A DNA stretch of 28,568 bases from an uncultured Prevotella sp. (GTDB lineage: Bacteria; Bacteroidota; Bacteroidia; Bacteroidales; Bacteroidaceae): assembly GCA_900544825.1 (NCBI GenBank), contig UQWP01000045.1:1-28568 (forward strand), in the 5' to 3' direction. The notes under the pieces were generated by a model. That model had not been told where the DNA came from. It ran no database searches and worked only from the letters and a program-made list of their open reading frames with translations. A program made the position numbers and the translations under genes. Shown here piece by piece: positions 1 to 7,110 of this stretch (position 1 is its first letter; each line of letters begins with the position of its first letter).

Positions 1-10
1 AACATGAAAA

Positions 11-47
11 TAGGAGATAAACACCTATGATTAGTGTTTACCTCCTA
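11..47. repeat. Imperfect inverted repeat (14-bp arms, 9-nt loop)
   Basis: TAGGAGATAAACAC (11-24) pairs with GTGTTTACCTCCTA (34-47) with a single A-C mismatch. No T-run follows on either strand, so it is not a standard terminator. It could be a 3' end signal of a gene outside the window or a regulatory hairpin. The arms are seen directly; the role is unknown. Confidence 0.55.
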
Positions 48-236
48 CTCGATTAGTGGAAGCCTGGAAGAGAGATTGTCTGCTAGGTCTTCTGTAAGAG
101 AATAGAGTTTATGATGATAATAGAAGATTCTATATATTATTGTACGCGCGCGTACATTATATAATGGTTTATTATTAATAATAGCATCTCTCATTAAGCC
201 TTTAGGAATATTATCCTCCATCTGTTCATATTGCAA
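45..236 (-). CDS. Possible small hypothetical protein, 63 aa
   Basis: An open frame encodes a 63-residue polypeptide of plausible composition: an acidic start, a Tyr/Ile-rich centre (RTIIYRIFYYHH) and a C-terminal helix-like stretch (SLTEDLADNLSSRLP). I do not recognise the family. No good promoter lies close upstream: on this strand the start is preceded by repeated AAAAGGTC units rather than a TAnnTTTG box. A 16-bp CG-rich palindrome falls inside the frame. It could be a remnant of a longer gene or a chance ORF in an AT-rich intergenic stretch. Confidence 0.25.
   Translation of the reverse strand: MQYEQMEDNIPKGLMRDAIINNKPLYNVRARTIIYRIFYYHHKLYSLTEDLADNLSSRLPLIE
141..156. repeat. Perfect 16-bp CG-rich palindrome
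   Basis: TGTACGCGCGCGTACA is a perfect self-complementary sequence with an alternating CG core, inside very AT-rich DNA. It could be a protein-binding site for a dimer or a Z-DNA-prone stretch. The palindrome is seen; the function is not known. Confidence 0.5.
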
Positions 237-251
237 AAAGTCAAATGTGAC

Positions 252-280
252 TTTTGACCTTTTGACCTTTTGACCTTTTT
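252..280. repeat. Short tandem repeat TTTTGACC x3
   Basis: The 8-bp unit TTTTGACC occurs at 252-259, 260-267 and 268-275, followed by TTTTT, with a related GTGAC just before. It lies in the intergenic stretch (237-454) that also carries the promoter of the first operon. It may be a slippage-prone simple repeat. Nothing else stands out in that stretch. Confidence 0.6.
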
Positions 281-399
281 AAATCCCTTCTTCTGGCTTT
301 TTTTTCTTTCGTTTTTCGTGTTCCAGCATTAAAAAGTAAGCGAATAAACAAAGTGGATGGAAAAATATCGCTGATAACGAAAAATAACTGGAAAAATGT

Positions 400-430
400 T
401 TGGTGGTCTTGGCGAAATTCCGTACCTTTG
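400..430 (+). promoter_or_regulatory. Bacteroidetes-type promoter of the first operon
   Basis: The -33 element TTG (400-402) and -7 element TACCTTTG (423-430) are 20 bases apart. Transcription would start around 436, giving a leader of about 20 bases before the ATG at 455. Confidence 0.75.
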
Positions 431-454
431 TAGCTAATAAAAACTACTAAGCGG

Positions 455-2041
455 ATGATAAAATCATTAAACCTGCCTCAAGAACTCATTTATATGGGCA
501 AAGGGGAAAATGGATATGAAAAGTACATGGCTGACGACCCTACTGGCATCAACCACGTGTTGGATGAGTTGTATGGTGTCGTCTTCAATGGAGATACTGC
601 TGTCTTGAACTTTGACGAACCAGACATCTACTTTGATTGTGCCTATGAACTGGCGATAAGAATGAGGCTGCAGAAGTATCCTCACCGCTATCTTAAACCG
701 ATAGATGTGGAGAATGCTGTAAGGGCTAGGGTAGCTGAACTTCTCGGACAGGAAGCTTGCCCGGATAAGTCGGATGACTGCAGGCTTATCTGCTGGTTAG
801 GCTATGCCATCATCCGGTTGCAGGGAGACAATTCTGAATATCTGAAGGATTTTGCGGATAATCTGCTGGAGTATCTTGTAGATTGGCAGTCTTGCCACAC
901 TTATCTTTATACAGGGGATATTGATAAGCTGCTGGATGAATTCATCGAAAAGGAAGGGAATATCCGTAATCGCAATCTCGATCCTCAGCCTATGCCCATA
1001 GAAGAACTTTGCGCCAGAAAGGATTTCCAGATTTCTTTCCGTAAGAAGCTGTGCGAGCTAGACCTCATTTCCCTGCTTAAGATTTACAAGGACGCTCAGT
1101 CGCAGGCTAAATTCCACGAACTCCTGGTCCTCAACCATGTTACTAATCCTGATGATTATCATTTAAGAGCAAGAATCGAGGAGGGGGAGTTTTCCGGGCT
1201 TTCTGCTGGTAAGGCGGATACCTATGAGGAGAAATTCAAGGTGGCTATGCAGGAGATAGAGCTGCTCAGACAGCAGAACAGGCAGCTGATTGAGATCTTG
1301 ACTGACCTGAAGAAGAAATATGCCCCGGATGATCCACCTGGTAATGACTTTTCAGAATTTAAACTGCATCGGTTCAATTTCACGGATAAGGATGTCCAGC
1401 TCATGAAGGAAAACGTAGGGAAAGATTTCACCTTTTCCTTCACCGGCAAGGACATTGATGAAGGCTTTGACCTGGGGTTGAGTACTAGAATGATTGATCT
1501 CTTCTGTGATTTGGGCAATATGGTGATTGATCCGAGAGAAATTGATGATGAACTCTATCCGGGAGCCAAGCGACTGCTGGAAATCTTTTTCGATTCTAAG
1601 CAGTTCTCGGAACAGTTTGGTGATCAGGACCTGAGTGAATACGGCAAGCTGTTGAGAAATTGCGACAAGCTGAGAAAACAGCATAAGGAAGAGCAGGAAC
1701 AGGAGAAAAACGCACAGCAGCAGAATATGCAGCTGATGCAGGCGGGTGTGGCAGATGCCAAGAATGTGACCATCATCAATGGCAACAAGATAGAGCGCAG
1801 CTATGGTACCAACTTCAATCTGGAGTCGGGGGCTAGTGTGGTGGCTGATGAAGGCATGCCCACTAAAAAGCTGCAGGCAGTTCTGACGATGGCAGATGGG
1901 CTCGGAGAACTTTCAAACAAGGAGATACCGTTCGAACTTGAGATTCAGGCAAATTCGCTGGATCCCAACATTCAGGTGACTCCTATCAATCCGGACATCG
2001 TGTATATATCAAGCAGACCTGCGAAAGGAGGCAAGCGATGA
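455..2041 (+). CDS. Hypothetical protein, 528 aa, coiled coil and C-terminal YGxN...GAxVVA motif
   Basis: I do not recognise the family. The N-terminal part (about residues 1-240) looks mostly helical and Cys-containing. A clear coiled coil follows (about 255-290, FKVAMQEIELLRQQNRQL), then a second globular region (about 305-400) and a Gln/Glu-rich helix (about 410-430). The tail contains SYGTNFNLESGASVVADEG (449-467). The next protein carries a similar motif near its N-terminus (NYGDNYTLQAGAMVVARSG), with 10 of 19 identical positions. The stop overlaps the next start (ATGA at 2038-2041), so the two are translationally coupled. The start at 455 is chosen because a good promoter lies about 25 bases upstream. 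There is no signal peptide or membrane segment. The context (primase island) suggests a mobile-element or accessory role; that is inference only. Confidence 0.75.
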   Translation: MIKSLNLPQELIYMGKGENGYEKYMADDPTGINHVLDELYGVVFNGDTAVLNFDEPDIYFDCAYELAIRMRLQKYPHRYLKPIDVENAVRARVAELLGQEACPDKSDDCRLICWLGYAIIRLQGDNSEYLKDFADNLLEYLVDWQSCHTYLYTGDIDKLLDEFIEKEGNIRNRNLDPQPMPIEELCARKDFQISFRKKLCELDLISLLKIYKDAQSQAKFHELLVLNHVTNPDDYHLRARIEEGEFSGLSAGKADTYEEKFKVAMQEIELLRQQNRQLIEILTDLKKKYAPDDPPGNDFSEFKLHRFNFTDKDVQLMKENVGKDFTFSFTGKDIDEGFDLGLSTRMIDLFCDLGNMVIDPREIDDELYPGAKRLLEIFFDSKQFSEQFGDQDLSEYGKLLRNCDKLRKQHKEEQEQEKNAQQQNMQLMQAGVADAKNVTIINGNKIERSYGTNFNLESGASVVADEGMPTKKLQAVLTMADGLGELSNKEIPFELEIQANSLDPNIQVTPINPDIVYISSRPAKGGKR

Positions 2042-2667
2042 ACATATACAACAACCATAACTATGGCGATAACTATACCCTGCAGGCAGGCGCCATGGTG
2101 GTAGCCAGAAGCGGGCTGGAGGAGGCCTTGGCACGTGAGCGAATTTACGATGAGCTGGAGCGGCAGGCCGAGCAGCAGGGGATGACGCTGGAAGAGTGGC
2201 TGGCGATACAGAAGCACGGAAATCAGCACAAGAACCAGCGTCAGAACCAGTACATGGACAGGAATCAGCAGCAGGAAGCGGCTGCAGAAGCGTGGATGCA
2301 GAAATCCAAGGAGGAAAGGATAAGGGTAGCCTTCGAGCAGATGAAGACCGAGAAATGCCAGGGGCGTACAGCCAACTATTTCGGCAGAAGAGTGGGCTAT
2401 CAGTATGCCTTCATCCTTGCCCTGATGAGAGCGAAGGACGAGAGGTATGGTCTGCCATACGTGGAGACTACCAATGAATTCCTCACCTATCTCAAGGAAT
2501 ATGTGGGGGTGAAGGATCTTCCTTCTGAGGATACTATCGGCAGGCGCCTTACCCGTATTTCAGGTAGATACCCCGACTGGAGAATCGAGGATGGCAACCA
2601 GATGGATATTCTGGAGGCGCAGCATGTGGCGCAGAGATTCCTTTCTATCTATATGAAAGGCATTTAA
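2038..2667 (+). CDS. Hypothetical protein, 209 aa, coupled to the preceding gene
   Basis: Not a family I can name. The N-terminus (residues 8-26) repeats the YGxN...L..GAxVVA..G motif found near the C-terminus of the upstream protein. A Gln-rich charged linker follows (about 55-95). The C-terminal domain (about 95-205) includes YFGRRVGYQYAFILALMRA and LPSEDTIGRRLTRIS, which resembles a helical, possibly nucleic-acid-binding fold. The gene begins inside the stop codon of the upstream ORF (4-base overlap) and ends about 70 bases before an intrinsic terminator. The two genes therefore form a closed operon. The shared motif suggests the two proteins bind the same partner or each other; this is inference. 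Confidence 0.75.
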   Translation: MNIYNNHNYGDNYTLQAGAMVVARSGLEEALARERIYDELERQAEQQGMTLEEWLAIQKHGNQHKNQRQNQYMDRNQQQEAAAEAWMQKSKEERIRVAFEQMKTEKCQGRTANYFGRRVGYQYAFILALMRAKDERYGLPYVETTNEFLTYLKEYVGVKDLPSEDTIGRRLTRISGRYPDWRIEDGNQMDILEAQHVAQRFLSIYMKGI

Positions 2668-2737
2668 AAACGAGTTTGACTAGACTAGATATAAAACTGA
2701 ATTAACGGATAGAAAGACTGTAGTTTTAGGATAATAG

Positions 2738-2762
2738 AGCGGGCTTCTTGCCCGCTTTTTTT
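2738..2762 (+). terminator. Intrinsic terminator of the first operon
   Basis: AGCGGGC (2738-2744) and GCCCGCT (2750-2756) form a 7-bp GC-rich stem with a 5-nt loop, followed by seven T residues. It separates the two hypothetical genes from the ATPase-primase unit. Confidence 0.85.
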
Positions 2763-2844
2763 GTGCCCGATACCGGGGGGCTTCTTTCTTTCTTCTCTCT
2801 TTCCTCTCCTTTCCTCTCTTTTTACGATGCATTTCCTCAGCTTA

Positions 2845-2895
2845 TGCGGCAAAGTGTGCGGCAGGTTATGCGGATTGTGCGGCACTGTATGCGGC
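2845..2895. repeat. Five TGCGGC-type direct repeats upstream of the ATPase promoter
   Basis: TGCGGC or TGCGGA hexamers start at 2845, 2857, 2869, 2878 and 2890, with spacings of 12, 12, 9 and 12 bases. Most are preceded by TTA, TG or GTA. The array ends 15 bases before the -33 element of the next promoter, so it could be an operator. The helical-scale spacing and position ahead of a helicase/primase unit also recall iterons. The repeats are seen directly; the role is inferred. Confidence 0.6.
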
Positions 2896-2910
2896 AACCC
2901 ATTTCAGCTA

Positions 2911-2941
2911 TTGATTTCCCTTCCTGGATTTTGTATCTTTG
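2911..2941 (+). promoter_or_regulatory. Promoter of the ATPase-primase unit
   Basis: TTG (2911-2913) and TATCTTTG (2934-2941) are 20 bases apart. The box lies 22 bases before the ATG at 2964, which decides that start over an in-frame ATG about 216 bases further upstream. Confidence 0.8.
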
Positions 2942-2963
2942 CATCAGAAAAAACAATTTGATT

Positions 2964-4409
2964 ATGCAGAAGAACGAGAATTCTTTGCAGCCCGACAATC
3001 TCCAGGAGATTGCAGCCGCCCAGCTTTCCAATCCTCAGGCTGGCGAAGGAAAAGAGGATGAATTCATTATGCTGCCCTGGCAGAACAAGGCGCATCATCT
3101 GCCTAAACCCAAGGATTTGCCACCCGTGTTCCGTGAACTGGTGGGCAATGCTCCCGAGGTGCTCCGTACACTGGTATTCGTGGCTTGTGCTCCGGCTCTC
3201 GGAACCTACGCTCCACGTCTGAGATTCCAGTATGTGTACGACCAGACACCATCCACCTGCCTCCTGCAAGTGATAGTCTGCGGCGACCAGAGCTCAGGAA
3301 AATCATTTGCCAGATACGTGCAGCAGATTATCATGCAGAAACTCATCGACAGGGATAGCGAGCAGAGAAGAACCGAGCAGAAGTATAATGAAATGAAGAG
3401 AAGAAAAGGAAAAAAGGATGGACAACTGCCTCCGGAACCGAAGACGGATATTATAAACCTTCCTCCTAGCGTAAGTATCACCATGCTGATGAAGCGTGCC
3501 GATGCACCGGTAGTGAAATATGGCGCACCCAGAACACTCTTCATGTTTGCCGATGAACTCTCCACCATCACCCAGTCGAACAAGCGAGCCTTTTCCGACC
3601 TGAAGCAGATTATGAAGACTGCCTACGATCTGGGCTCTACCTATGGTCAGGATTATCTGAGCGAAACTTCCTACAGCACCGTGGTGGATGTGCTGCTCAA
3701 CTGCCTCTTCTGCGGAACGCCTGCCGCCATCGACCGCTATATGGACAAGAATGCCATCGAGGGCGGTAACATCACTCGCACCATCCTCTGCCAGTTGGAG
3801 AGTCATATCGGCGACGAGCCGCCTACACTCAAGGTTATCACGCCAGCACAGCAGCAGGTAATCGACCATACTATCGAGCAGCTGATGGCAGCCACCTATC
3901 AGGACGAAACCACGATGCAACCCGAGGTGATGCTCGATACCCGATGGCTGGAACCTGCCATTACCAAATGGTGTGGTGAGCGCCGTGTAGAGGCTCTCAA
4001 ATCCTGCTCCAAGGCACTCGATGTGTTCTACAAGCGCAGCTCCGTATCAGCCTTCCGCATTGCCTGCCTCTGCCAGTATCTCTATCAGCTGGAGGGAAAG
4101 AAGGACGAGAAAACTATCCACAAATGGGTGAAGCAGATTTATCTTGCCATGGCCGACTATACCCTCTATAATATGATCTCAAAATGGGGTACGGTGTATG
4201 AGCAGATCAATGCCGACCATGTGGTTACGGATTACCGTCCGAGCCATCTCTTTGAGAATCTCCCTTCTGAGTTTACCCGCGATCTGCTCAAGGTAACCCT
4301 GGAGCATCTGGAGCAGACGACACCTGCCAAAAACGTGATTTCACGCTGGGTGAAACTGGGATGGATAGAGAAGGTTGACAAGAATCAGTTCCGCAAGCTC
4401 AAGCAGTAG
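2964..4409 (+). CDS. DUF3987-family P-loop ATPase (helicase-like), 481 aa
   Basis: The sequence has a Walker A loop GDQSSGKS (residues 107-114). A Walker B-like MFADE follows (D197, E198), inside a stretch that reads like the core of DUF3987 proteins of Bacteroidetes mobile elements. Downstream are an arginine-bearing segment (NITRTILCQLES) and a helical C-terminal part (about 280-480). Proteins of this type are thought to act as replicative helicase-like ATPases alongside primases; the exact reaction is not established. The next gene encodes a CHC2/Toprim primase in the same direction, which supports a DNA replication role. The chosen start has a promoter 22 bases upstream; the longer frame starting at 2748 would include promoter, repeats and unlikely peptide. 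There is no membrane segment. Family assignment is by motif and context, not by search. Confidence 0.75.
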   Translation: MQKNENSLQPDNLQEIAAAQLSNPQAGEGKEDEFIMLPWQNKAHHLPKPKDLPPVFRELVGNAPEVLRTLVFVACAPALGTYAPRLRFQYVYDQTPSTCLLQVIVCGDQSSGKSFARYVQQIIMQKLIDRDSEQRRTEQKYNEMKRRKGKKDGQLPPEPKTDIINLPPSVSITMLMKRADAPVVKYGAPRTLFMFADELSTITQSNKRAFSDLKQIMKTAYDLGSTYGQDYLSETSYSTVVDVLLNCLFCGTPAAIDRYMDKNAIEGGNITRTILCQLESHIGDEPPTLKVITPAQQQVIDHTIEQLMAATYQDETTMQPEVMLDTRWLEPAITKWCGERRVEALKSCSKALDVFYKRSSVSAFRIACLCQYLYQLEGKKDEKTIHKWVKQIYLAMADYTLYNMISKWGTVYEQINADHVVTDYRPSHLFENLPSEFTRDLLKVTLEHLEQTTPAKNVISRWVKLGWIEKVDKNQFRKLKQ

Positions 4410-4494
4410 ATTTCTTCCTGAAGCTCGTGTTTCTGTACTTCAACTACTGATTTTAGCAGATATGATAATGTCAAGAACTATAATTAGATAAACT

Positions 4495-5523
4495 ATGATA
4501 GATAAAGTAATGATAGAAAAGCTTCGCTCCCTGCCGATAGAGCAGGTTGCTGATGCGTTGGGAATGGGATTGCGATGGCATAATGCCATCTGCCCTTTCC
4601 ATAACGATTCTCATCCGAGCCTTCATTTCTCTGCCTCTCACAATACGTATCATTGCTACGTATGTGGTAAGCATGGGGGCACCATCGACCTCGTGATGCA
4701 CAGGATGAATCTCAATTTTCATGATGCCTGCTGCTGGCTTGCACAGGTATTTGGACTCTATATGGAGGATGACGGAAGAACAGGCGATCGTGGCTGCAGA
4801 TATGAAAACTCTGCAGGCAGATTCGCAGATGTGAAGCCCAGAAAGGTGCTGCCTCTGGAGCCATCTCGCCCCGTTGCTGTAGATACGGAATATCTCAATC
4901 TCTATGTGGCGCATCCTGTACTCAATGCCGAGGCAGAACACTTCCTGCTGGAAGAGCGAAGGTTGAGAAGAGAAGTCATCGAGTGGTGCCATGTTTCGAG
5001 TATCTCGGAGCCTACTCCGTGCAGAAGATTCGGTAAGCCATTTTATGATGCGCCCTCCCTGCTCATTCCATATTATACCCGGGAGGGGAGGTTGCTCTCC
5101 GTGCAGAGCCGCTATCTGGGTACTGATGAAAATGGGGCTGGGGGCAAGCTGGCTGCACGAGCCAAGGGGGTAGCGAGGTTCAAGTTTCCCAAGGGGTCAG
5201 AGTGCCATGTTTACAATCTTCAGATACTAAACTGGCTGTCGCCCGGCGAACCTCTTTTCATCACGGAAGGTTGTACGGATTGCTGGGCGATGATGAGTGT
5301 TGGGCATAAGGCGATAGCCATTCCATCGGCTACTCTGCTGAAGGAAGAGGATCTTCATCCCTTGCAGGACTTGAATCTCCATATCTTCCCTGATGCAGAT
5401 GAACCTGGAGAGCGACTGTATCTGCAGTTGAAGGATCTGTTGCCGCAGCTGGTTCGTCATCAGTTGCCTAAAGGGTGTAAGGACTTTTCTGAGTATTATA
5501 TCCGTCTTGTAGGTAACAATTAA
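4495..5523 (+). CDS. CHC2 zinc-finger / Toprim DNA primase, 342 aa
   Basis: Makes RNA primers for DNA synthesis, by family. The N-terminus has the CHC2 zinc ribbon: CPFH (C33, H36) and CYVC (C54, C57), followed by GKHGGTIDLV. The Toprim core has E258 in FITEG and the acidic pair D300/D302 in FPDADEPGE, the metal-binding residues of primases. At 342 aa it is much shorter than chromosomal DnaG (about 600 aa) and lacks the DnaB-binding C-terminal domain, as in mobile-element primases. It lies 85 bases after the DUF3987 ATPase gene and 40 bases before the DUF5675 gene on the same strand, with no promoter box seen between them. They are probably one operon. M6 is an alternative start. Confidence 0.88.
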   Translation: MIDKVMIEKLRSLPIEQVADALGMGLRWHNAICPFHNDSHPSLHFSASHNTYHCYVCGKHGGTIDLVMHRMNLNFHDACCWLAQVFGLYMEDDGRTGDRGCRYENSAGRFADVKPRKVLPLEPSRPVAVDTEYLNLYVAHPVLNAEAEHFLLEERRLRREVIEWCHVSSISEPTPCRRFGKPFYDAPSLLIPYYTREGRLLSVQSRYLGTDENGAGGKLAARAKGVARFKFPKGSECHVYNLQILNWLSPGEPLFITEGCTDCWAMMSVGHKAIAIPSATLLKEEDLHPLQDLNLHIFPDADEPGERLYLQLKDLLPQLVRHQLPKGCKDFSEYYIRLVGNN

Positions 5524-5563
5524 AAATAGACATTTAATAATAATCATTTAAAATAATATTGCT

Positions 5564-6091
5564 ATGTTGAATTTGTATGTTGAAAGAATGATTCGTGAGC
5601 GTGGTACCATTATGGGTTTGCTCAAGGCAGAGAATGTGAATGATAGTGAGTTTGATGAGCAGGTAAAGGTATGCGGCACTGTAGAGCGTGCTGCTGATTG
5701 CCTTCCGGTAGGAAAGTATCGTGTGCTCATTGGCAAGTGCATCTATCACCGTCGCAAGATGCCGTTCCTGGTTCCGATGGAGGAGGTTTCTTCATCCATG
5801 GAATCTTCCAAAGGTTTGTGTGTTCTGGATTCATCCCAGTGTGAGCTTTGCTGCAAGGCTCGTCATTCTCATGAGTTTGGAGATGTTTCTGCCTTCACCT
5901 CCCTGCCATGTGCGATGATTCAGCCGGGCAACGGTCCGTTTACGATGGGCAGGGGCAGTATTCTGGTGGGCGAGGTTCATGCTCCCGGCTTCGTATTGAA
6001 GAGCAAGCCGCTCTTCACCACCCTCTACGAGCGCATCAAGAAGGCGGTGTGGCGAGGAAACGAAGTAACGCTGGAGATTAAGGAGATGTAG
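5564..6091 (+). CDS. DUF5675-like protein, 175 aa
   Basis: The order of features matches the DUF5675 family. There is an N-terminal LYVERM strand, then GTIMGLL, then a Glu/Cys-bearing strand (VCGTVERA), then a LPVGKYRV turn, and a late basic/Gly segment (GRGSILVGEVHAPGFVL). Family members are found in phages and integrative elements of Bacteroidetes and are often near lysis-type genes; their biochemical role is unknown to me. The middle (about 85-125) has a Cys-rich insertion (SSQCELCCKARH) that could bind metal and that I do not recall as usual for the family. It is the last gene of the island operon and is followed by a strong terminator. No signal peptide. Confidence 0.6.
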   Translation: MLNLYVERMIRERGTIMGLLKAENVNDSEFDEQVKVCGTVERAADCLPVGKYRVLIGKCIYHRRKMPFLVPMEEVSSSMESSKGLCVLDSSQCELCCKARHSHEFGDVSAFTSLPCAMIQPGNGPFTMGRGSILVGEVHAPGFVLKSKPLFTTLYERIKKAVWRGNEVTLEIKEM

Positions 6092-6162
6092 GCAGGAGAA
6101 GGATGCTTTTGTTATGATACAGTAAGAATTGTAGTAGAATAGCTGGTGATATTGTAAAAGAA

Positions 6163-6199
6163 AAAGCAGTTGTTGCGGTAAGAGGCAACAACTGCTTTT
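6163..6199 (+). terminator. Strong terminator of the primase island
   Basis: A perfect 15-bp stem (6163-6177 with 6185-6199) and a 7-nt loop end in TTTT. The A-run on the 5' side would also give a U-run on the other strand, so it may work in both directions. Confidence 0.85.
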
Positions 6200-6231
6200 C
6201 TATTGTCAGAACCACCCAATATCCCGGAAAA

Positions 6232-6284
6232 ATACATTTTTTCGATGATAACAAATGTTAAATCATACACTTTTTCGAGGATAA
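6232..6284. repeat. Imperfect 20-bp direct repeat, 33-bp period
   Basis: The 20-bp stretch at 6232-6251 recurs at 6265-6284 with 18 of 20 matches (core TTTTTCGANGATAA). Both copies sit between the island terminator and the small minus-strand ORF. The role is unknown; possibly a binding site pair. Confidence 0.5.
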
Positions 6285-6345
6285 GGCTGATTTATGCTTG
6301 AAAAATCCGCATTTTAATGGTAATGGAGATTTATTATTTGTCAGT

Positions 6346-6480
6346 TTATTTATAAGCCGTGTGCAAGTGTTCAGACTGCATTTCCTGCAACTTTTCATTA
6401 CTCATTTCGACAGATTCCCAAAGTTTATCCATTTCTCGCTGCATACGCTCGTTTATGAACTTTACTAATTGTTTTGCCAT
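6346..6480 (-). CDS. Small hypothetical protein, 44 aa
   Basis: The open frame starts MAKQLVKFINERMQREMDK and continues as a charged amphipathic helix rich in Glu, Met and Gln. It is preceded on this strand by a good promoter (6579-6609), but a terminator-like hairpin (6529-6565) lies between promoter and ORF. A second ATGGCAAAA followed almost at once by a stop lies about 36 bases upstream, as if the start region had been duplicated or a leader peptide were present. I do not recognise the protein. It could be a regulated micro-protein; the call rests on promoter, length and composition. Confidence 0.45.
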   Translation of the reverse strand: MAKQLVKFINERMQREMDKLWESVEMSNEKLQEMQSEHLHTAYK

Positions 6481-6528
6481 AATGGTAACTTTTAGAATTA
6501 TGTTTTTGCCATAGTTTATAAATAAAAA

Positions 6529-6565
6529 AGCCCAGCCTATTTAAGCATAGTTAAGAGGCTCGGCT
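6529..6565 (-). terminator. Terminator or attenuator hairpin in the leader of the 44-aa gene
   Basis: Read on the minus strand, AGCCGAGCCTCTTAA (6565-6551) pairs with TTAAATAGGCTGGGCT (6544-6529), leaving a 6-nt loop, followed directly by a run of six T. The hairpin begins only a few bases after the predicted transcription start (about 6572). Most transcripts would therefore be RNAs of about 50 nt unless readthrough is allowed. Confidence 0.7.
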
Positions 6566-6578
6566 GGAACTAACTCTG

Positions 6579-6609
6579 CAAAAATACAAATAATTATTGA
6601 ATCTCCAAA
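6579..6609 (-). promoter_or_regulatory. Minus-strand promoter for the 44-aa gene
   Basis: On the minus strand, TTTG (6609-6606) and TATTTTTG (6586-6579) are 19 bases apart. It is divergent from the promoter at 6681-6710. Confidence 0.7.
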
Positions 6610-6620
6610 GATTTTGAGAA

Positions 6621-6672
6621 GAATATTTTGATTTCGCAAGAAAAAATGGGGGATAGTATAAAAAAAGGTGGC
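6621..6672. repeat. Dispersed intergenic repeat, copy A (52 bp)
   Basis: It begins GAATATTTTGATTTCGCAAG and ends TATAAAAAAAGGTGGC. A near-identical copy in the same orientation lies at 14496-14546, and a weaker partial copy at 15871-15902. All three sit beside Bacteroidetes promoters. Copies A and B bracket the R-M segment. Confidence 0.75.
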
Positions 6673-6680
6673 GATTCTTT

Positions 6681-6710
6681 TTGTAATCTCTGATTTTTGC
6701 AGTATCTTTG
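6681..6710 (+). promoter_or_regulatory. Promoter of the structured leader and mod-res operon
   Basis: TTG (6681-6683) and TATCTTTG (6703-6710) are 19 bases apart. Predicted start near 6716, about 428 bases before the mod start codon. No other good plus-strand box was found closer to mod. Confidence 0.7.
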
Positions 6711-6715
6711 CAAAT

Positions 6716-7110
6716 GCAAAGCTGCATTCGGCAATTTTGAAAGCAAGCTTTCATTGCGCCCGTTTGCATTTACTTTGCATTTGGATGGATTCGCCCTAGG
6801 GCGATGACGTCTGTTTTTGTGGGTTAAAATAATAGCGTTTGCTGTTTATTCGATAATAATGTTCCTGAAGTTTGGCCGCGGAAGAACATGTGCAACAGAA
6901 TAAATAAGTAAGCGTCCGCTATAGCGTGGACGTAAAACTTATCTGTTGCATATAGGTTAGGCCAAACACCTTGGAACGTTGGATAAGTGGATCGTCCACG
7001 TTTCTGCGTTCTGATGGGGATGAGGCTGGTCTTGATGCAAACCTAGGTTGGCTTTGTTGCTATGGATAAGGGTGTTTGGTTGTAGCTTTTATTTTCTGAG
7101 TAACAAAGCA
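6716..7110 (+). ncRNA. Long structured 5' leader or independent RNA with alternative helices
   Basis: No convincing reading frame exists here, but base-pairing is dense. A nested hairpin is formed by 6731-6735/6753-6757 and 6739-6744/6747-6752. TCGCCCTAGGGCGA (6791-6804) is a palindrome. A long rod follows: 6870-6877/6960-6967, 6891-6898/6943-6950, 6904-6909/6937-6942 and 6912-6917/6928-6933, with GCTATAGC near its tip. A competing helix joins 6925-6932 plus 6937-6943 to 6982-6988 plus 6993-7000 (15 pairs around a 4x4 loop). CCAAACACC (6962-6970) can also pair with GGTGTTTGG (7071-7079). A last stem joins 7051-7060 to 7100-7109. The helices are read from sequence; a switch is inferred. I cannot match it to a known RNA family; a 6S-like or element-specific RNA is possible. 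Confidence 0.6.

Noticed and set aside
2685..2897. 70-aa minus-strand frame with PHT/PHN repeats
   Set aside because: The amino-acid repeats only reflect the TGCGGC direct repeats, and a terminator lies inside it.
2748..2963. Upstream in-frame extension of the DUF3987 ATPase (72 extra residues)
   Set aside because: The extension covers the repeat array and a good promoter and reads as low-complexity peptide; the ATG at 2964 follows the promoter at the normal distance.
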